Assembly (NCBI GenBank): GCA_027623325.1
Contig: JAQBXY010000008.1
Location: 38,758-102,757 of the forward strand
Origin: Gemmatimonadota bacterium
GTDB taxonomy: Bacteria; Gemmatimonadota; Gemmatimonadetes; Longimicrobiales; Gaopeijiaceae
DNA: 64,000 nt
Direction of reading: 5' to 3'
Of this stretch, positions 1 through 8,428 are shown one piece after another. Numbering within the stretch: the stretch's first letter is position 1; each line of letters begins with the position of its first letter. A model generated the notes under the pieces. That model worked only from the letters and a program-made list of their open reading frames with translations, searched no databases and was not told where the DNA came from. The position numbers and the translations under genes were made by a program.

Positions 1-1776
1 ATGCGTGGTCGGGCGGGTGCCGTGTACCAGTTCGAGCCGGGCTACCGTAACTACGGTCCGACGCTCGCCAACGAGTGGGACGTCCAGACCCGGACGGAGC
101 GCTACACGCTCGGTACGACGATCAACTACAACCCGACGTCGTGGTTCCAGAATCGACTGGTGCTCGGGCTGGATCAGACCAACCGTCGTGAGACGGATTA
201 CACCGAGCCGGGCTCACTGAGCGCGTCGGTCTCGTCCGCACCCCGTAGCATCGGCTACATCGCTTCGTGGACGCCAACCATCCACAACTGGACGGTGGAC
301 TATTCCGGCACGGTCACCACCGACATCAACGAGAGTTACAATTCGGCATTCAGCGCGGGTATGCAGCTCAACGCGTCGAAGTCGGAGGCGTTCCGCGCGA
401 TCGGTGAGGGCCTCATCAGTGGCAACCTGAACCTGGTCGGTTCGGCCGCCACGACCCGCGCCGACCAGCTGTTCTCGGAGCAGAACTCCCTGGGCTTCTA
501 CGTCCAGGAAGTGGTCGGCTACAACAATCGCCTGTTCGCCACGGCGGCCGTCCGCGTCGATGACAACTCGGCGTTCGGTAGGGACTTCTCGTTGGTCGTC
601 TACCCGAAGGCCCAGCTGTCCTACGTCATCAGTGACGAGGACTTCTTCAACTTCAATTCGATTGAGCAGCTGAAGTTGCGGGCCGCGTGGGGCCAGGCGG
701 GTAATCCGCCGAACCCGTTCTCAGCCGATCGGACGTATGCGCCGAACGTGGCGTACGACGATGGCCAGATCGTGAACATCCTGCGGCCCGAGTCGTACGG
801 AAATCCGGACCTCAAGGCCGAGACCGGTTCCGAGATCGAACTCGGACTCGATGCGTCTCTCTTCGCCGGCCGAATGGGAGTCGACTTCACGTGGTACAAC
901 CAGAGCACGAAGGACGCCCTGATCGGCGTTCCCGATCCTCCGTCGAGCGGCTTCAGCGGAGAGCACCTTGCGAATGTGGGGGAGATCAGCAATACGGGGT
1001 TCGAGATTCTGCTCTCGGGTACGCCCATCTACACCCGCAAGCTTCAGTGGGACGCGACCCTTGCTTTCACCACGAGCAAGAATGAACTCGTTACCTGGGG
1101 CGAGGCTCCGCTGACGGAGATCACCTTCGGCGAGTTTGCGAAGACTCAAAAGCACGTTCCGGGCTACCCGATGGGTGGCTTCTGGGGCCGAGATGTGGAG
1201 CGGGATGCCGGGGGCGCCCCGATCCTTACCGCGGGTGGTGCTGCTACGGTTGAGGATTACGAGTACGTCGGCCCGTCCGCACCGACGCGAGAGATCGGTT
1301 TCACCAACTCGATTACGCTGTTCGACAACTTCCGGATCTTCTCGAATCTCGACTACAAGGGTGGCCACTATCAGTGGTGCGCCATCTGCTCGATTCGGAG
1401 CCGGATCGATCTGAACACGTTCACGATCAACCGTCCGGATGCCGATCCGACGGATGTCGCCGTGGTTCGGAGCCTCCAGACGAGGCGCTGGATCAAGGAG
1501 GCGGACTTCTTGAAGCTCCGCGAGATTTCCTTGAGCTACCAGGTGCCTGCCTCGGCGATCGAGCGGCTCGGCGTGAGCAGCGCGAGCGTCACGATCTCCG
1601 GCCGCAATCTGTGGATGTGGACGAAGTACAAGTTCGACGAGGACGGAGTCGGCCTCGCTTCGGCCGATCCCGAGGTGAACTTCAGCTCCACGGCCGGCGG
1701 CGGCTTCAATCGCTCCGACTATGCGTCCATTCCGATGCTGCGGACGTTCTCCGCAGCCGTCCGGTTCTCGTTCTAA
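1..1776 (+). CDS. SusC/RagA-family TonB-linked outer membrane receptor, C-terminal part
   Basis: The frame is open through base 1, so the window cuts this gene and the ATG at base 1 is probably internal. The 591 visible residues are the C-terminal beta-barrel: alternating aromatic/polar strands, motifs such as LKAETGSEIELGLD and LKLREISLSYQVP, and a terminal Phe (AAVRFSF), the usual BAM signal. These are typical of SusC/RagA receptors, which import oligosaccharides or peptides using TonB energy; the signal peptide, carboxypeptidase-like domain and plug must lie upstream. It is 18 bp from a SusD gene, its expected partner. It resembles the receptor at 32914-36210. The substrate cannot be inferred. 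Confidence 0.9.
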   Translation: MRGRAGAVYQFEPGYRNYGPTLANEWDVQTRTERYTLGTTINYNPTSWFQNRLVLGLDQTNRRETDYTEPGSLSASVSSAPRSIGYIASWTPTIHNWTVDYSGTVTTDINESYNSAFSAGMQLNASKSEAFRAIGEGLISGNLNLVGSAATTRADQLFSEQNSLGFYVQEVVGYNNRLFATAAVRVDDNSAFGRDFSLVVYPKAQLSYVISDEDFFNFNSIEQLKLRAAWGQAGNPPNPFSADRTYAPNVAYDDGQIVNILRPESYGNPDLKAETGSEIELGLDASLFAGRMGVDFTWYNQSTKDALIGVPDPPSSGFSGEHLANVGEISNTGFEILLSGTPIYTRKLQWDATLAFTTSKNELVTWGEAPLTEITFGEFAKTQKHVPGYPMGGFWGRDVERDAGGAPILTAGGAATVEDYEYVGPSAPTREIGFTNSITLFDNFRIFSNLDYKGGHYQWCAICSIRSRIDLNTFTINRPDADPTDVAVVRSLQTRRWIKEADFLKLREISLSYQVPASAIERLGVSSASVTISGRNLWMWTKYKFDEDGVGLASADPEVNFSSTAGGGFNRSDYASIPMLRTFSAAVRFSF

Positions 1777-1794
1777 CCTCCAGGAGATATGACA

Positions 1795-3132
1795 ATGATC
1801 AGGACAATGTCTTCGCGGTCGGTACGAGCGACCGTGATAGGACTGGCTTTGGCGGGCCTCGGGGCCTGCTCTTTCAGTGACATTTTGGAAGTGCAAAACC
1901 CCGATGAGCTGAACGAAGATCTTCTCCAGGACGACGGGCTCATCGATGTGCTGCTTTCGTCCGTGAAGGGTGACTTCGACGAGGCGTTCGATGACCCCTT
2001 CATCTGGCGTGGCAGCATGTTCACCGATGAGTCGCTCACCGGGATCAACTGGGAGCAGACCGCGCGTCTGAACCAGCGGATCGTGCAGTTCGATGAGGGT
2101 GACGCCGACTTGATGTTCACGGAGATCAGCGCGGCACTCCAACAGGCGGACTCGATCTCAGGTCGGCTTCGCACGCTGCTGGATACGCCGGGAACGGACG
2201 CGCGTTTTGCCCGAACGTTGGCGTACGCGGGTTACTCTTACATTCTCATGGCCGACGCGATGTGTGAGGCTACGGTCGCAGTAGGGGATGTCATCCACCA
2301 GCCGCTGGCGCTCTATCAGTTCGCGGTGGACCGGTTCAATGAGGCACTCACAGTGGCGACGGCGGCGAACGATGCCGACCTCGTCAATCTGGCCCGTGTT
2401 GGCCTCACGAGAGCACACTTGAACCTGGGCAACATGGCCCAGGTCATCAGTATCGCTGATCAGGTGACGGCCAACTTCAAGTACGAGGCGGAGTACTCGG
2501 ACCAGAATCCGTCCGTGTACAACGTGCTGCAGGCTCGTGTGACCAGTGCGAACCACTCGCTCGGCGTGCACCCGAAGTTCGTCGCGGGTGGTGTCTTCGG
2601 GACACAGGACCTATCACCGGTCATGACGGATCCACGGGTTCAGCATTTTGCGCGCTGGCGTCTCGGGCATAACCAGCTCACGCCGCTGTACACGCTGAAC
2701 GCGAGCTTGATGATGAGCAACTACAACGGTCAGACTCGGGCCGCCGGTGGCACGCCCGCCCTCATCGAGCGCGGTTCGAGTATCGCGTTCGCGTCGCAAC
2801 TCGAGGCGCTTCACAATCGGTACGAAGCCCTCGGCGATGACCCGGCGACGTTGGCGTTCGTCAACGCACGGCGGGCGGTCGGGAATCAGGCGCCCGTCGC
2901 ACTGACGGGCCAGCCCTTGATCGACGAGTTGCGGAACCAGCGCGGCAAGGACTTGTTCCTGGCCGGCTACCGTCTCGGCGACCTGCGCCGTTGGCTGCGT
3001 GGTGGGCAGGACCTGTTCCCGTCGGGTCAACACGTCAACGCGCAGTGGGGGGACTACGGCACCGCGACGTGCTTCCCGCTGCCGTTGGAGGAGTACGAGG
3101 GCAACCCCAACATCTCGCTGCCGGGCAGCTGA
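1795..3132 (+). CDS. SusD/RagB-family outer membrane lipoprotein
   Basis: This is the substrate-capturing lid partner of the SusC-type receptor just upstream. I chose the ATG at 1795, not the in-frame ATG at 1789, because AGGAG at 1782-1786 lies 8 nt before 1795. The product (445 aa) has a lipoprotein signal ending LAGLGAC with Cys at about residue 25, followed by LEVQNPDEL, the N-terminal signature of SusD proteins. The interior is helix-rich and TPR-like. The C-terminus has the family block DLFLAGYRLGDLRRW, followed by the FPLPLEEYEGNPN stretch where SusD proteins usually read FPIP..E...NP. A strong terminator follows at 3196. Confidence 0.9.
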   Translation: MIRTMSSRSVRATVIGLALAGLGACSFSDILEVQNPDELNEDLLQDDGLIDVLLSSVKGDFDEAFDDPFIWRGSMFTDESLTGINWEQTARLNQRIVQFDEGDADLMFTEISAALQQADSISGRLRTLLDTPGTDARFARTLAYAGYSYILMADAMCEATVAVGDVIHQPLALYQFAVDRFNEALTVATAANDADLVNLARVGLTRAHLNLGNMAQVISIADQVTANFKYEAEYSDQNPSVYNVLQARVTSANHSLGVHPKFVAGGVFGTQDLSPVMTDPRVQHFARWRLGHNQLTPLYTLNASLMMSNYNGQTRAAGGTPALIERGSSIAFASQLEALHNRYEALGDDPATLAFVNARRAVGNQAPVALTGQPLIDELRNQRGKDLFLAGYRLGDLRRWLRGGQDLFPSGQHVNAQWGDYGTATCFPLPLEEYEGNPNISLPGS

Positions 3133-3195
3133 TGTAGGGACTTGGTGGGGGTTCGCGGATTCAGGCAGGGTCCGTGAGCCCCTCAAGAGTTGGTC

Positions 3196-3237
3196 GGCGG
3201 GGGCGGTGCGCAAGCGCCGCACCCGCCTTCTCTTTCT
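3196..3237 (+). terminator. Rho-independent terminator of the SusC-SusD operon
   Basis: GGCGGG at 3196-3201 pairs with CCCGCC at 3222-3227. Inside it are one G-A mismatch, GCGG/CCGC (3203-3206 with 3217-3220), a G-U pair and a GC/GC step. The stem closes on a GCAA (GNRA) tetraloop at 3210-3213. The pyrimidine tail TTCTCTTTCT follows at 3228-3237. It lies between the SusD stop and the convergent di-heme gene that ends at 3248. Confidence 0.75.
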
Positions 3238-3247
3238 GGGGGTTGCT

Positions 3248-4456
3248 CTACAAGGTGTTGAGAAAACGGAGGATGGTCTCCTGCTGGAGGCGATCCAACG
3301 CCGCGAACCGATCCCGTGCGCCCTGGGCCTCACCGCCGTGCAGGAGGATGGCATCCATCACTCGGCTGGCTCGACCGTCATGGAGGTAGAACTGCCGAAA
3401 ACGGATTCCCATCAGCGGCTCGGTTCGGTACTCGGTCAGCTCGGCGCCCGGTGCGCATGTACCGGTGAAGGCTTCTCCCATGTCGTGGAGAAGGAGGTCG
3501 GAGTACAACGCGATCGATTGTTCGGACAGGGCGCGACTCTCGTGGCGGCCGGCTCTCAACGCCGGGACATGGCACGAGGCGCATCCGAGCGAGGTGAAGC
3601 GCTCGCGACCCTGCGTGATCTCTGCCTCTTCACGGTCGGCAGGGGCGGGTGGCGCAAGGAAACGCATGAAATCGACAACGAGACTCAGGGCCTCGGCGTC
3701 GATCTCGGGGTCGGCCGTGAGGTCACTCCCCGTTGGGACGAGGGGGAGCCCACCCGCCTGTCCGTCGTTGGGATGGGGCGGCGTGGTAAGGCCCATCTCC
3801 AAGCGGAAGGCCCCGGCGGTGAAGTCCGCGAGCGTCGCCACGTCCGCTTTGCGCCCAAAGCGGGCGGGCCGTCCTGTCGCGTCGCTCCCGAGGCGGCCCG
3901 AGATTCCGTCGTCATCGAGGTCATCCGGGTCGGCGAGCGCTGCGAGGGACTCCTGCGGAATGGCGTCGACGAGGCCGAGCCCGAACACGAAGGGGATCGT
4001 GAAGCGAGCAGTGTGCGTCGCGCCCTCGACCGAACGTGCGGGAAGGCCTCCTAGAGTACGCGTGTGTGGGGTGACCTGGATGCGGACATTTTCGCCCCCC
4101 TGGGGTACGAGAAGATCACAGCGCCCGTCGTCCGAAAAGCGCGTCGCTTTGGTCACGGAGGTCTCCCCGGTTCCTCCGTCGGCAGGGAACGTGTGACAGG
4201 CGTTGCATGCATTTTCGTTGAAGCGAGGCCCGAGCCCCTCATCCGGAGAGAAGGCGTGCCTGAACAATATTTTGCCTTCTTCGAAGCGACGAAGCTCTTG
4301 GGCTGTGAGAGAGGGCAGGGGTTCGCCGACATCGGCGAATACCGGTGACGTACGTTGTTCCGGGGTAGTGCAGCCGGCCCAGGACAGGACCACGATGGGT
4401 GCGAGGGTGAGGGCCCGCACCCCGAACCGAATGAACCAGCGAGGATTAGAGATCAT
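3248..4456 (-). CDS. Di-heme cytochrome oxidoreductase/peroxidase-like lipoprotein (DUF1111 type)
   Basis: A 402-aa exported protein with a lipoprotein-like signal ending LSWAGC (Cys29). It has two c-type heme sites: CNACH at about 84-88 and CASCH at about 292-296. The C-terminal pattern YLHDGRASRVMDAILLHGGE and the overall order match the di-heme oxidoreductase family (PF06537, DUF1111, called putative thiol oxidoreductase), which is related to MauG and bacterial cytochrome c peroxidases. The likely role is periplasmic or outer-membrane electron transfer or peroxide reduction; the substrate is unknown. The ATG at 4456 shares bases with the ATG of the divergent gene at 4455; a GTG at 4420 is a possible alternative start. 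It converges on the SusCD operon. Confidence 0.85.
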   Translation of the reverse strand: MISNPRWFIRFGVRALTLAPIVVLSWAGCTTPEQRTSPVFADVGEPLPSLTAQELRRFEEGKILFRHAFSPDEGLGPRFNENACNACHTFPADGGTGETSVTKATRFSDDGRCDLLVPQGGENVRIQVTPHTRTLGGLPARSVEGATHTARFTIPFVFGLGLVDAIPQESLAALADPDDLDDDGISGRLGSDATGRPARFGRKADVATLADFTAGAFRLEMGLTTPPHPNDGQAGGLPLVPTGSDLTADPEIDAEALSLVVDFMRFLAPPAPADREEAEITQGRERFTSLGCASCHVPALRAGRHESRALSEQSIALYSDLLLHDMGEAFTGTCAPGAELTEYRTEPLMGIRFRQFYLHDGRASRVMDAILLHGGEAQGARDRFAALDRLQQETILRFLNTL

Positions 4457-4895
4457 GACGAGAGATCGAGTCAGGGGTGGGACTTTCGGACTTCTTCTGA
4501 TAGGACTCCTCAGCGCTGCCGCGTGTTCGTCCGGAACGCAGCCTGACGTTAAGCCGACGTCCGCGAGAGTGCGCGTGGAGGGGACGGCGCCCGTGGCGCT
4601 TCAGTTGGTGGTATCCACCGATTTCTACGAGATCCTGAACGATGTCACCTTGGAGCCCCAACAGGTGGTGGAACAGGCTGACACGTTCTTTATCGATCTT
4701 CCCTACGATGCCACCATCCCGCTCACGAGCCTCGGTAGCGTCATCGTAGCGCTGACCAATCATGACGCGGTGGCCGCCCAGGTCCGCCTGCGCGTGGAGC
4801 TCGACAGCGGGCAACAACCGTACGACCAGGGTGCCACCATGTCACTCGGTGGAACGTTGCGCTACGTCTTCTCGTTCGTCCAGATCGTATTCTGA
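4455..4895 (+). CDS. Small lipoprotein of unknown function, paralogue of the one at 37693
   Basis: A 146-aa product. The start at ATG 4455 has GAGG at 4441-4444 and leads straight into a lipoprotein signal with lipobox SAAAC (Cys about 19). The mature part is beta-rich with no known catalytic motif and ends in alternating hydrophobic residues (RYVFSFVQIVF). It can be aligned by eye with the lipoprotein at 37693-38130: both have a VSTDF/YSTEF block, then an ADT-containing strand, an IPLTSLGSVIV/IINISRNRQFF region and a C-terminal VxF. That second copy follows a SusC-SusD pair, and this one lies near the other pair. The function is not recognised; an outer-membrane accessory role is only an inference. 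Confidence 0.7.
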   Translation: MTRDRVRGGTFGLLLIGLLSAAACSSGTQPDVKPTSARVRVEGTAPVALQLVVSTDFYEILNDVTLEPQQVVEQADTFFIDLPYDATIPLTSLGSVIVALTNHDAVAAQVRLRVELDSGQQPYDQGATMSLGGTLRYVFSFVQIVF

Positions 4896-4928
4896 TCCGT
4901 GCGGGTCACCCTACTCGTGCAGAGGTCC

Positions 4929-6176
4929 CTAGCGGAGCTTCCTGAAGAGTCGATCGGCGACGGTCACGGCGAGGGGCACTCCCAGAACAAGGAAGGCGTG
5001 GCCGATGTTGTTCACGAGTTGGACATCCCCGCCCGCCGTGGACATCGAAAACGCGTAACCCGGCAAAAGCATCATCCCGGCTCCGACGACGGCCGGGATG
5101 ATGCGTCCGATCGAACTGTCGGTGCCCCCACCCAATCGAACGCCCCAAGCGCTCCCCAAGGCCGGCATGGCAAAGGCAGCTGCCCCGGCTGCAAAATTGA
5201 GTCCGCCCGCACACTCGGTCTGGATCTGTTCGGCCTGGATGGAGATGCACTCACGGGCTAGCGTGAGACCTAGTGCGAGGCCGAGTGCGTTTCCGACCAC
5301 TGCGCCCACCACGGCCCGGCCCGTGCTGTGACCCGCTGGATCTTGCTCCCAGTCGAAGGTGAGTCGTTCGCGACCCGGGAATGACGAGATCGAACCGTCC
5401 CGGTCTGATCCGACCAGCCCCGGTCGCGCGGTTTCAATCAGAATCACCCCGTAGAGCGATCCGGTCCCGTAGCGGGCGCCGGCCGATCCGGGCGGAATGA
5501 CCTCGATGCGATGAAGGTTCGACAAGCCGATCGAGCCGTAGAGGAAGTTCGGATCGGCGACCTGCACACCATCGACCAGGACCATCGGGTGCGCACAGGC
5601 TCGGGCGTTCACGATGGAGATCGTGGCCGCCGCCCTGAATTCCAAGCACACGTCCTGGCCCGCGAATTGGTTCGACTGGCGCATGCGGATGCCGGGCACG
5701 GTCTGACGAATCAGATCGCCCACGTGGCGGCTCGTGCCCAAGGCCCGCTCGATTTCCTCGCGGGTTACCTCCCAGATCCCGGCGCCTGTCGTGCGCTGCC
5801 GTCGTTCGAGCGTCGATTCTCCTTCGACGACGAGCGCATCCAGCTCGATCGCTTGCGGCGCTAAGCGCACTTCGAGCGTCAGCTGTACGTCCTCGGCGAC
5901 GGTGATCGAGTGCTCGAACGTCCCGTAGGCAAGGTGGTCTACGTAGAGCGTCCAGACGCCGGGGGGCACTCCGCGGATGATGAAGTTGCCTTCGTCGTCG
6001 GTTGCCGCGGAGACGTCTGTGCCGAGGACGTGCAAAATCACATCGGGAATTCCGGCACGGGTCTCGACGTCGATCACGACGCCGTTCAGGTCCAAGGAGG
6101 ACTGCGCGGCCGCGTCGTCGACCGCCATCGCCGTGCCGGACAGGGCCAGGATCGCCAACGCGGTTCGAACGACCAT
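4929..6176 (-). CDS. Plug-only TonB-receptor-like protein with carboxypeptidase-like domain (copy 1)
   Basis: A 415-aa exported protein; ATG 6176 gives a clear signal peptide (MVVRTALAILALSGTAMA). Residues about 30-115 form a carboxypeptidase regulatory-like beta-sandwich (GVVIDVETRAGIPDVILHV). Residues about 125-265 resemble a TonB-dependent receptor plug (HVGDLIRQTVPGIRMR, MVLVDGV, LHRIEVIPPGSAGARYG). No beta-barrel follows: the last 120 residues are Gly/Ala-rich hydrophobic segments ending DRLFRKLR. Two Cys pairs (VCLEF/ACAHP and RECISI/TECAGG) recur in the neighbouring paralogue. It is therefore not a normal receptor. Function unknown; an envelope protein is likely. Confidence 0.8.
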   Translation of the reverse strand: MVVRTALAILALSGTAMAVDDAAAQSSLDLNGVVIDVETRAGIPDVILHVLGTDVSAATDDEGNFIIRGVPPGVWTLYVDHLAYGTFEHSITVAEDVQLTLEVRLAPQAIELDALVVEGESTLERRQRTTGAGIWEVTREEIERALGTSRHVGDLIRQTVPGIRMRQSNQFAGQDVCLEFRAAATISIVNARACAHPMVLVDGVQVADPNFLYGSIGLSNLHRIEVIPPGSAGARYGTGSLYGVILIETARPGLVGSDRDGSISSFPGRERLTFDWEQDPAGHSTGRAVVGAVVGNALGLALGLTLARECISIQAEQIQTECAGGLNFAAGAAAFAMPALGSAWGVRLGGGTDSSIGRIIPAVVGAGMMLLPGYAFSMSTAGGDVQLVNNIGHAFLVLGVPLAVTVADRLFRKLR

Positions 6177-6232
6177 CCCCAACGACCGATTAGGACCCAA
6201 TTCACAGCCTCCCTGGCGACTCTGGGCATCTC

Positions 6233-6239
6233 GTCTATA
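6233..6239 (-). promoter_or_regulatory. Candidate -10 element
   Basis: Minus-strand TATAGAC lies 57 nt upstream of the ATG at 6176. A closely similar TATAGAT precedes the gene starting at 28098, and TATAGTC precedes the one starting at 7587. There is no convincing -35 box, so the assignment rests on recurrence and position only. Confidence 0.2.
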
Positions 6240-6303
6240 CAATACGCTGAAGCCGCTGTGGTGTGTCCGAGCCCCCGTCCCGGAGACTCGGGTGTGGTGC
6301 TTC

Positions 6304-7587
6304 CTATCGCATTCCCCGGAACATCCTGTCGGCCAGGGAGGTGAGCAGAGGAGTCCCGACCACAAGGAATACCTTCCCGATCGTGTTCATCGTCTGCACA
6401 CCCTCGCCCACCGTCGAAAGCGAGAAGATATAGCCCGGCAGAACGCCCATGGCCGCCCCCACCATGGCTGGCACGAGCTTCCCCGTGGAGAGCTGAGTCC
6501 TCCCGCCAAAATGTGCTCCCATCGCGCTTCCGAGGGCGGGCAGGGCGATCGCCGCGGCACTGACTCCGGCGACACCGGCGTTCCCGCACGAAAACGCGAT
6601 GTCGAGCGTCCGATCCTCGATGAATACGCATTGCCTCCCGACCGACACCCCCGCGGTCAAGCCGATGGCGTTTCCGATGACGGCCCCCACGAAGGTCCGC
6701 GCGAAGGGATGCCCTGCGGGGTCCTGATCCCAGTCGAATGAGCTACGGGCCCGAGAGACGAAGGGCTGACCCGCTCCTGGGACGGGGTTTCCGACTCCCA
6801 CATCCACCGGCGCCGGTCGAGCCGCCATGAAGCGGGTCTCGATCAGAACCACGCCATTCGGCGCCGAACCAAACCGAGCGCCAGCCTCTGCGGAGGGAAT
6901 CACCTGAATCCGTCTAATGTCGGCGAGTGCGCTCAGGTCGTAGATCGAGGTGGGGTCCTGCGCCTGGATCCCATCGAGGAAGATGCGGGGATGCAGGCAG
7001 CTGAAATCCTCTTCGTCGCCGCCGACGACGAGCGAAGTGCCCGACCGCGCTGAGGAGCCCCGAAATTCGAGGCAAAGCCCGAATCCAACGAAGCCGGCAG
7101 CTTCTCGCGACCGGAGGCCCGGCGCGGCGCGCTGAATCAGCTCTCCCAGACTACGCACTGAGCCGATCAGTCGTGCGATCTCCTCCGCTTCGACGACCTG
7201 GCCCAGGGTGCGAGCAGGATCCGAACTCGGTGGGGGCATGGGTGCGGCTTCGGGCTCCGCGGTCAAATTGATCTCGACCTCTGCGAAACCGCCCGGCTCG
7301 ATCTCCATGGCGTACGTCCGCGCCCCGTATCCTTCGAATTCGACTTCGAGCGTCCACGTCCCTGCGGGCACGTCCCTCAGCACGAAGCGGCCGCTCGCGT
7401 CGGTCGATACTTGAGTGTCCGATCCCTGGACGCTGACCGTCACTCCAGCAAGGGTGGCGCCGCTTTCAAAATCTCGAACGACACCGGAGACTCGTTCGGC
7501 CTGGAATTGCCGCGCGGAAGCGCTCCCCGGTACGGCGAGAAGGAGGATGACTGTGGCGATTCGCCTGAAGGCCAGCGCGCGATTCAA
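6304..7587 (-). CDS. Plug-only TonB-receptor-like protein with carboxypeptidase-like domain (copy 2)
   Basis: A 427-aa tandem paralogue of the gene at 4929-6176, separated from it by 127 bp. It has a signal peptide (ILLLAVPGSASA), a carboxypeptidase regulatory-like domain (GVVRDFESGATLAGVTVSV), a plug-like domain (SLGELIQRAAPGLRSR, IFLDGIQAQDP, IRRIQVIPSAEAGARFG), then a hydrophobic Gly-rich tail ending LADRMFRGMR instead of a barrel. The Cys pairs of copy 1 are kept (LCLEF with SCLHP; RQCVFI with FSCGN), as is the motif DWDQDPAGH. The only start giving the full signal peptide is TTG at 7587, with no good ribosome binding site, so the start is uncertain. Function unknown. Confidence 0.8.
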   Translation of the reverse strand: MNRALAFRRIATVILLLAVPGSASARQFQAERVSGVVRDFESGATLAGVTVSVQGSDTQVSTDASGRFVLRDVPAGTWTLEVEFEGYGARTYAMEIEPGGFAEVEINLTAEPEAAPMPPPSSDPARTLGQVVEAEEIARLIGSVRSLGELIQRAAPGLRSREAAGFVGFGLCLEFRGSSARSGTSLVVGGDEEDFSCLHPRIFLDGIQAQDPTSIYDLSALADIRRIQVIPSAEAGARFGSAPNGVVLIETRFMAARPAPVDVGVGNPVPGAGQPFVSRARSSFDWDQDPAGHPFARTFVGAVIGNAIGLTAGVSVGRQCVFIEDRTLDIAFSCGNAGVAGVSAAAIALPALGSAMGAHFGGRTQLSTGKLVPAMVGAAMGVLPGYIFSLSTVGEGVQTMNTIGKVFLVVGTPLLTSLADRMFRGMR

Positions 7588-7733
7588 GACTTCATCCGCG
7601 TCCGCCCAGCGGGGCGGGAAGTGACCGGGGCGTGGATCAATACCTGCGGCGGGCCGCGGGCAGGGGAACTATAGACTATACGACCCCGTGCGAAGCATTT
7701 GCGTTGGCGCGTCCGGGGACGTAGGCCCGCGCC

Positions 7734-8426
7734 TTACCGAATAACCCGCGTGGGGACCGAACGGCTCACTCGTGTACCGTCGCCCACCTGGCCACTCTGG
7801 TTCAGGCCCCAGCAATAGAGGCCGCCGTCGATCGCCGTCGCGCATGTCAGAGCGCCGCCAGCATGGATGTTCGAGAAGGTCATTTCGCTCGTAACGGCCA
7901 CCGCCTGCGCGCGATTCTGCGTCGTCCCATCGCCGAGCTGACCCTGCAGGTTTTGCCCCCAGCAATAGGCCCGCCCGCCGGCGACCAAGGCGCAGGTGTG
8001 CACCGCCCCTGCGGCCAGGTGCGTCGGAGGACCGGGCAACCCTTCGACTTCCACGGGTTGAGACCGATCGTCGGCCGATCCGTCGCCTAACTGACCGAAC
8101 GAATTGCCGCCCCAGCACAGGACCTGTTCCTGGCTAATGCCACACGTATGCGCGCTGCCGGCCACGAGCGTCTCGACAGCGCCGCGGACCAGTGTCGGGA
8201 CGAGCCGATCCAAGCGACTCCCGTCTCCGAGCTGGCCTTGGCTGTTCAGTCCCCAGCAGAAGGCGTTCCCGCTAGCAGTGAGCCCGCACGTGTGGTTCCA
8301 GCCGGCGGTCAGCCGACGAAACGCGAGGCCTCCGCCGACGGTGCGTGGGACGCACGACTGGGTCAGCAACACGCAGAGGAGCGCGATTCCTGCGAGTCTC
8401 CGGGTCCCGACCCGCTGTGCACTCAT
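7734..8426 (-). CDS. RCC1-repeat (regulator of chromosome condensation-like) secreted protein
   Basis: A 230-aa protein with an N-terminal export signal (LAGIALLCVLLTQSC, possibly lipidated at Cys25). It is made of four repeats of the RCC1 type, each with a core like HTCGL..G..FCWG.N..GQLGDG. Each repeat carries a Cys pair (HTC and CWG), as usual in bacterial secreted RCC1 proteins. Full RCC1 propellers have seven blades, so this is a partial propeller or an oligomer. It starts 2 bp after the stop of the TPR gene at 8429-9592 and is probably co-transcribed with it. The bacterial role is unknown; these repeats mediate binding, not catalysis. Confidence 0.75.
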   Translation of the reverse strand: MSAQRVGTRRLAGIALLCVLLTQSCVPRTVGGGLAFRRLTAGWNHTCGLTASGNAFCWGLNSQGQLGDGSRLDRLVPTLVRGAVETLVAGSAHTCGISQEQVLCWGGNSFGQLGDGSADDRSQPVEVEGLPGPPTHLAAGAVHTCALVAGGRAYCWGQNLQGQLGDGTTQNRAQAVAVTSEMTFSNIHAGGALTCATAIDGGLYCWGLNQSGQVGDGTRVSRSVPTRVIR

Positions 8427-8428
8427 GC

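Noticed and set aside
721..2142. Minus-strand open frame of 473 codons opposite the first SusC and SusD genes
   Set aside because: It crosses the boundary of two real genes on the other strand and shows no protein features. It reflects scarcity of stops in GC-rich antisense frames.
4203..4454. N-terminal extension of the small lipoprotein
   Set aside because: The extra 84 residues lie antisense to the di-heme gene and would bury the lipoprotein signal. The ATG at 4455 has its own GAGG.
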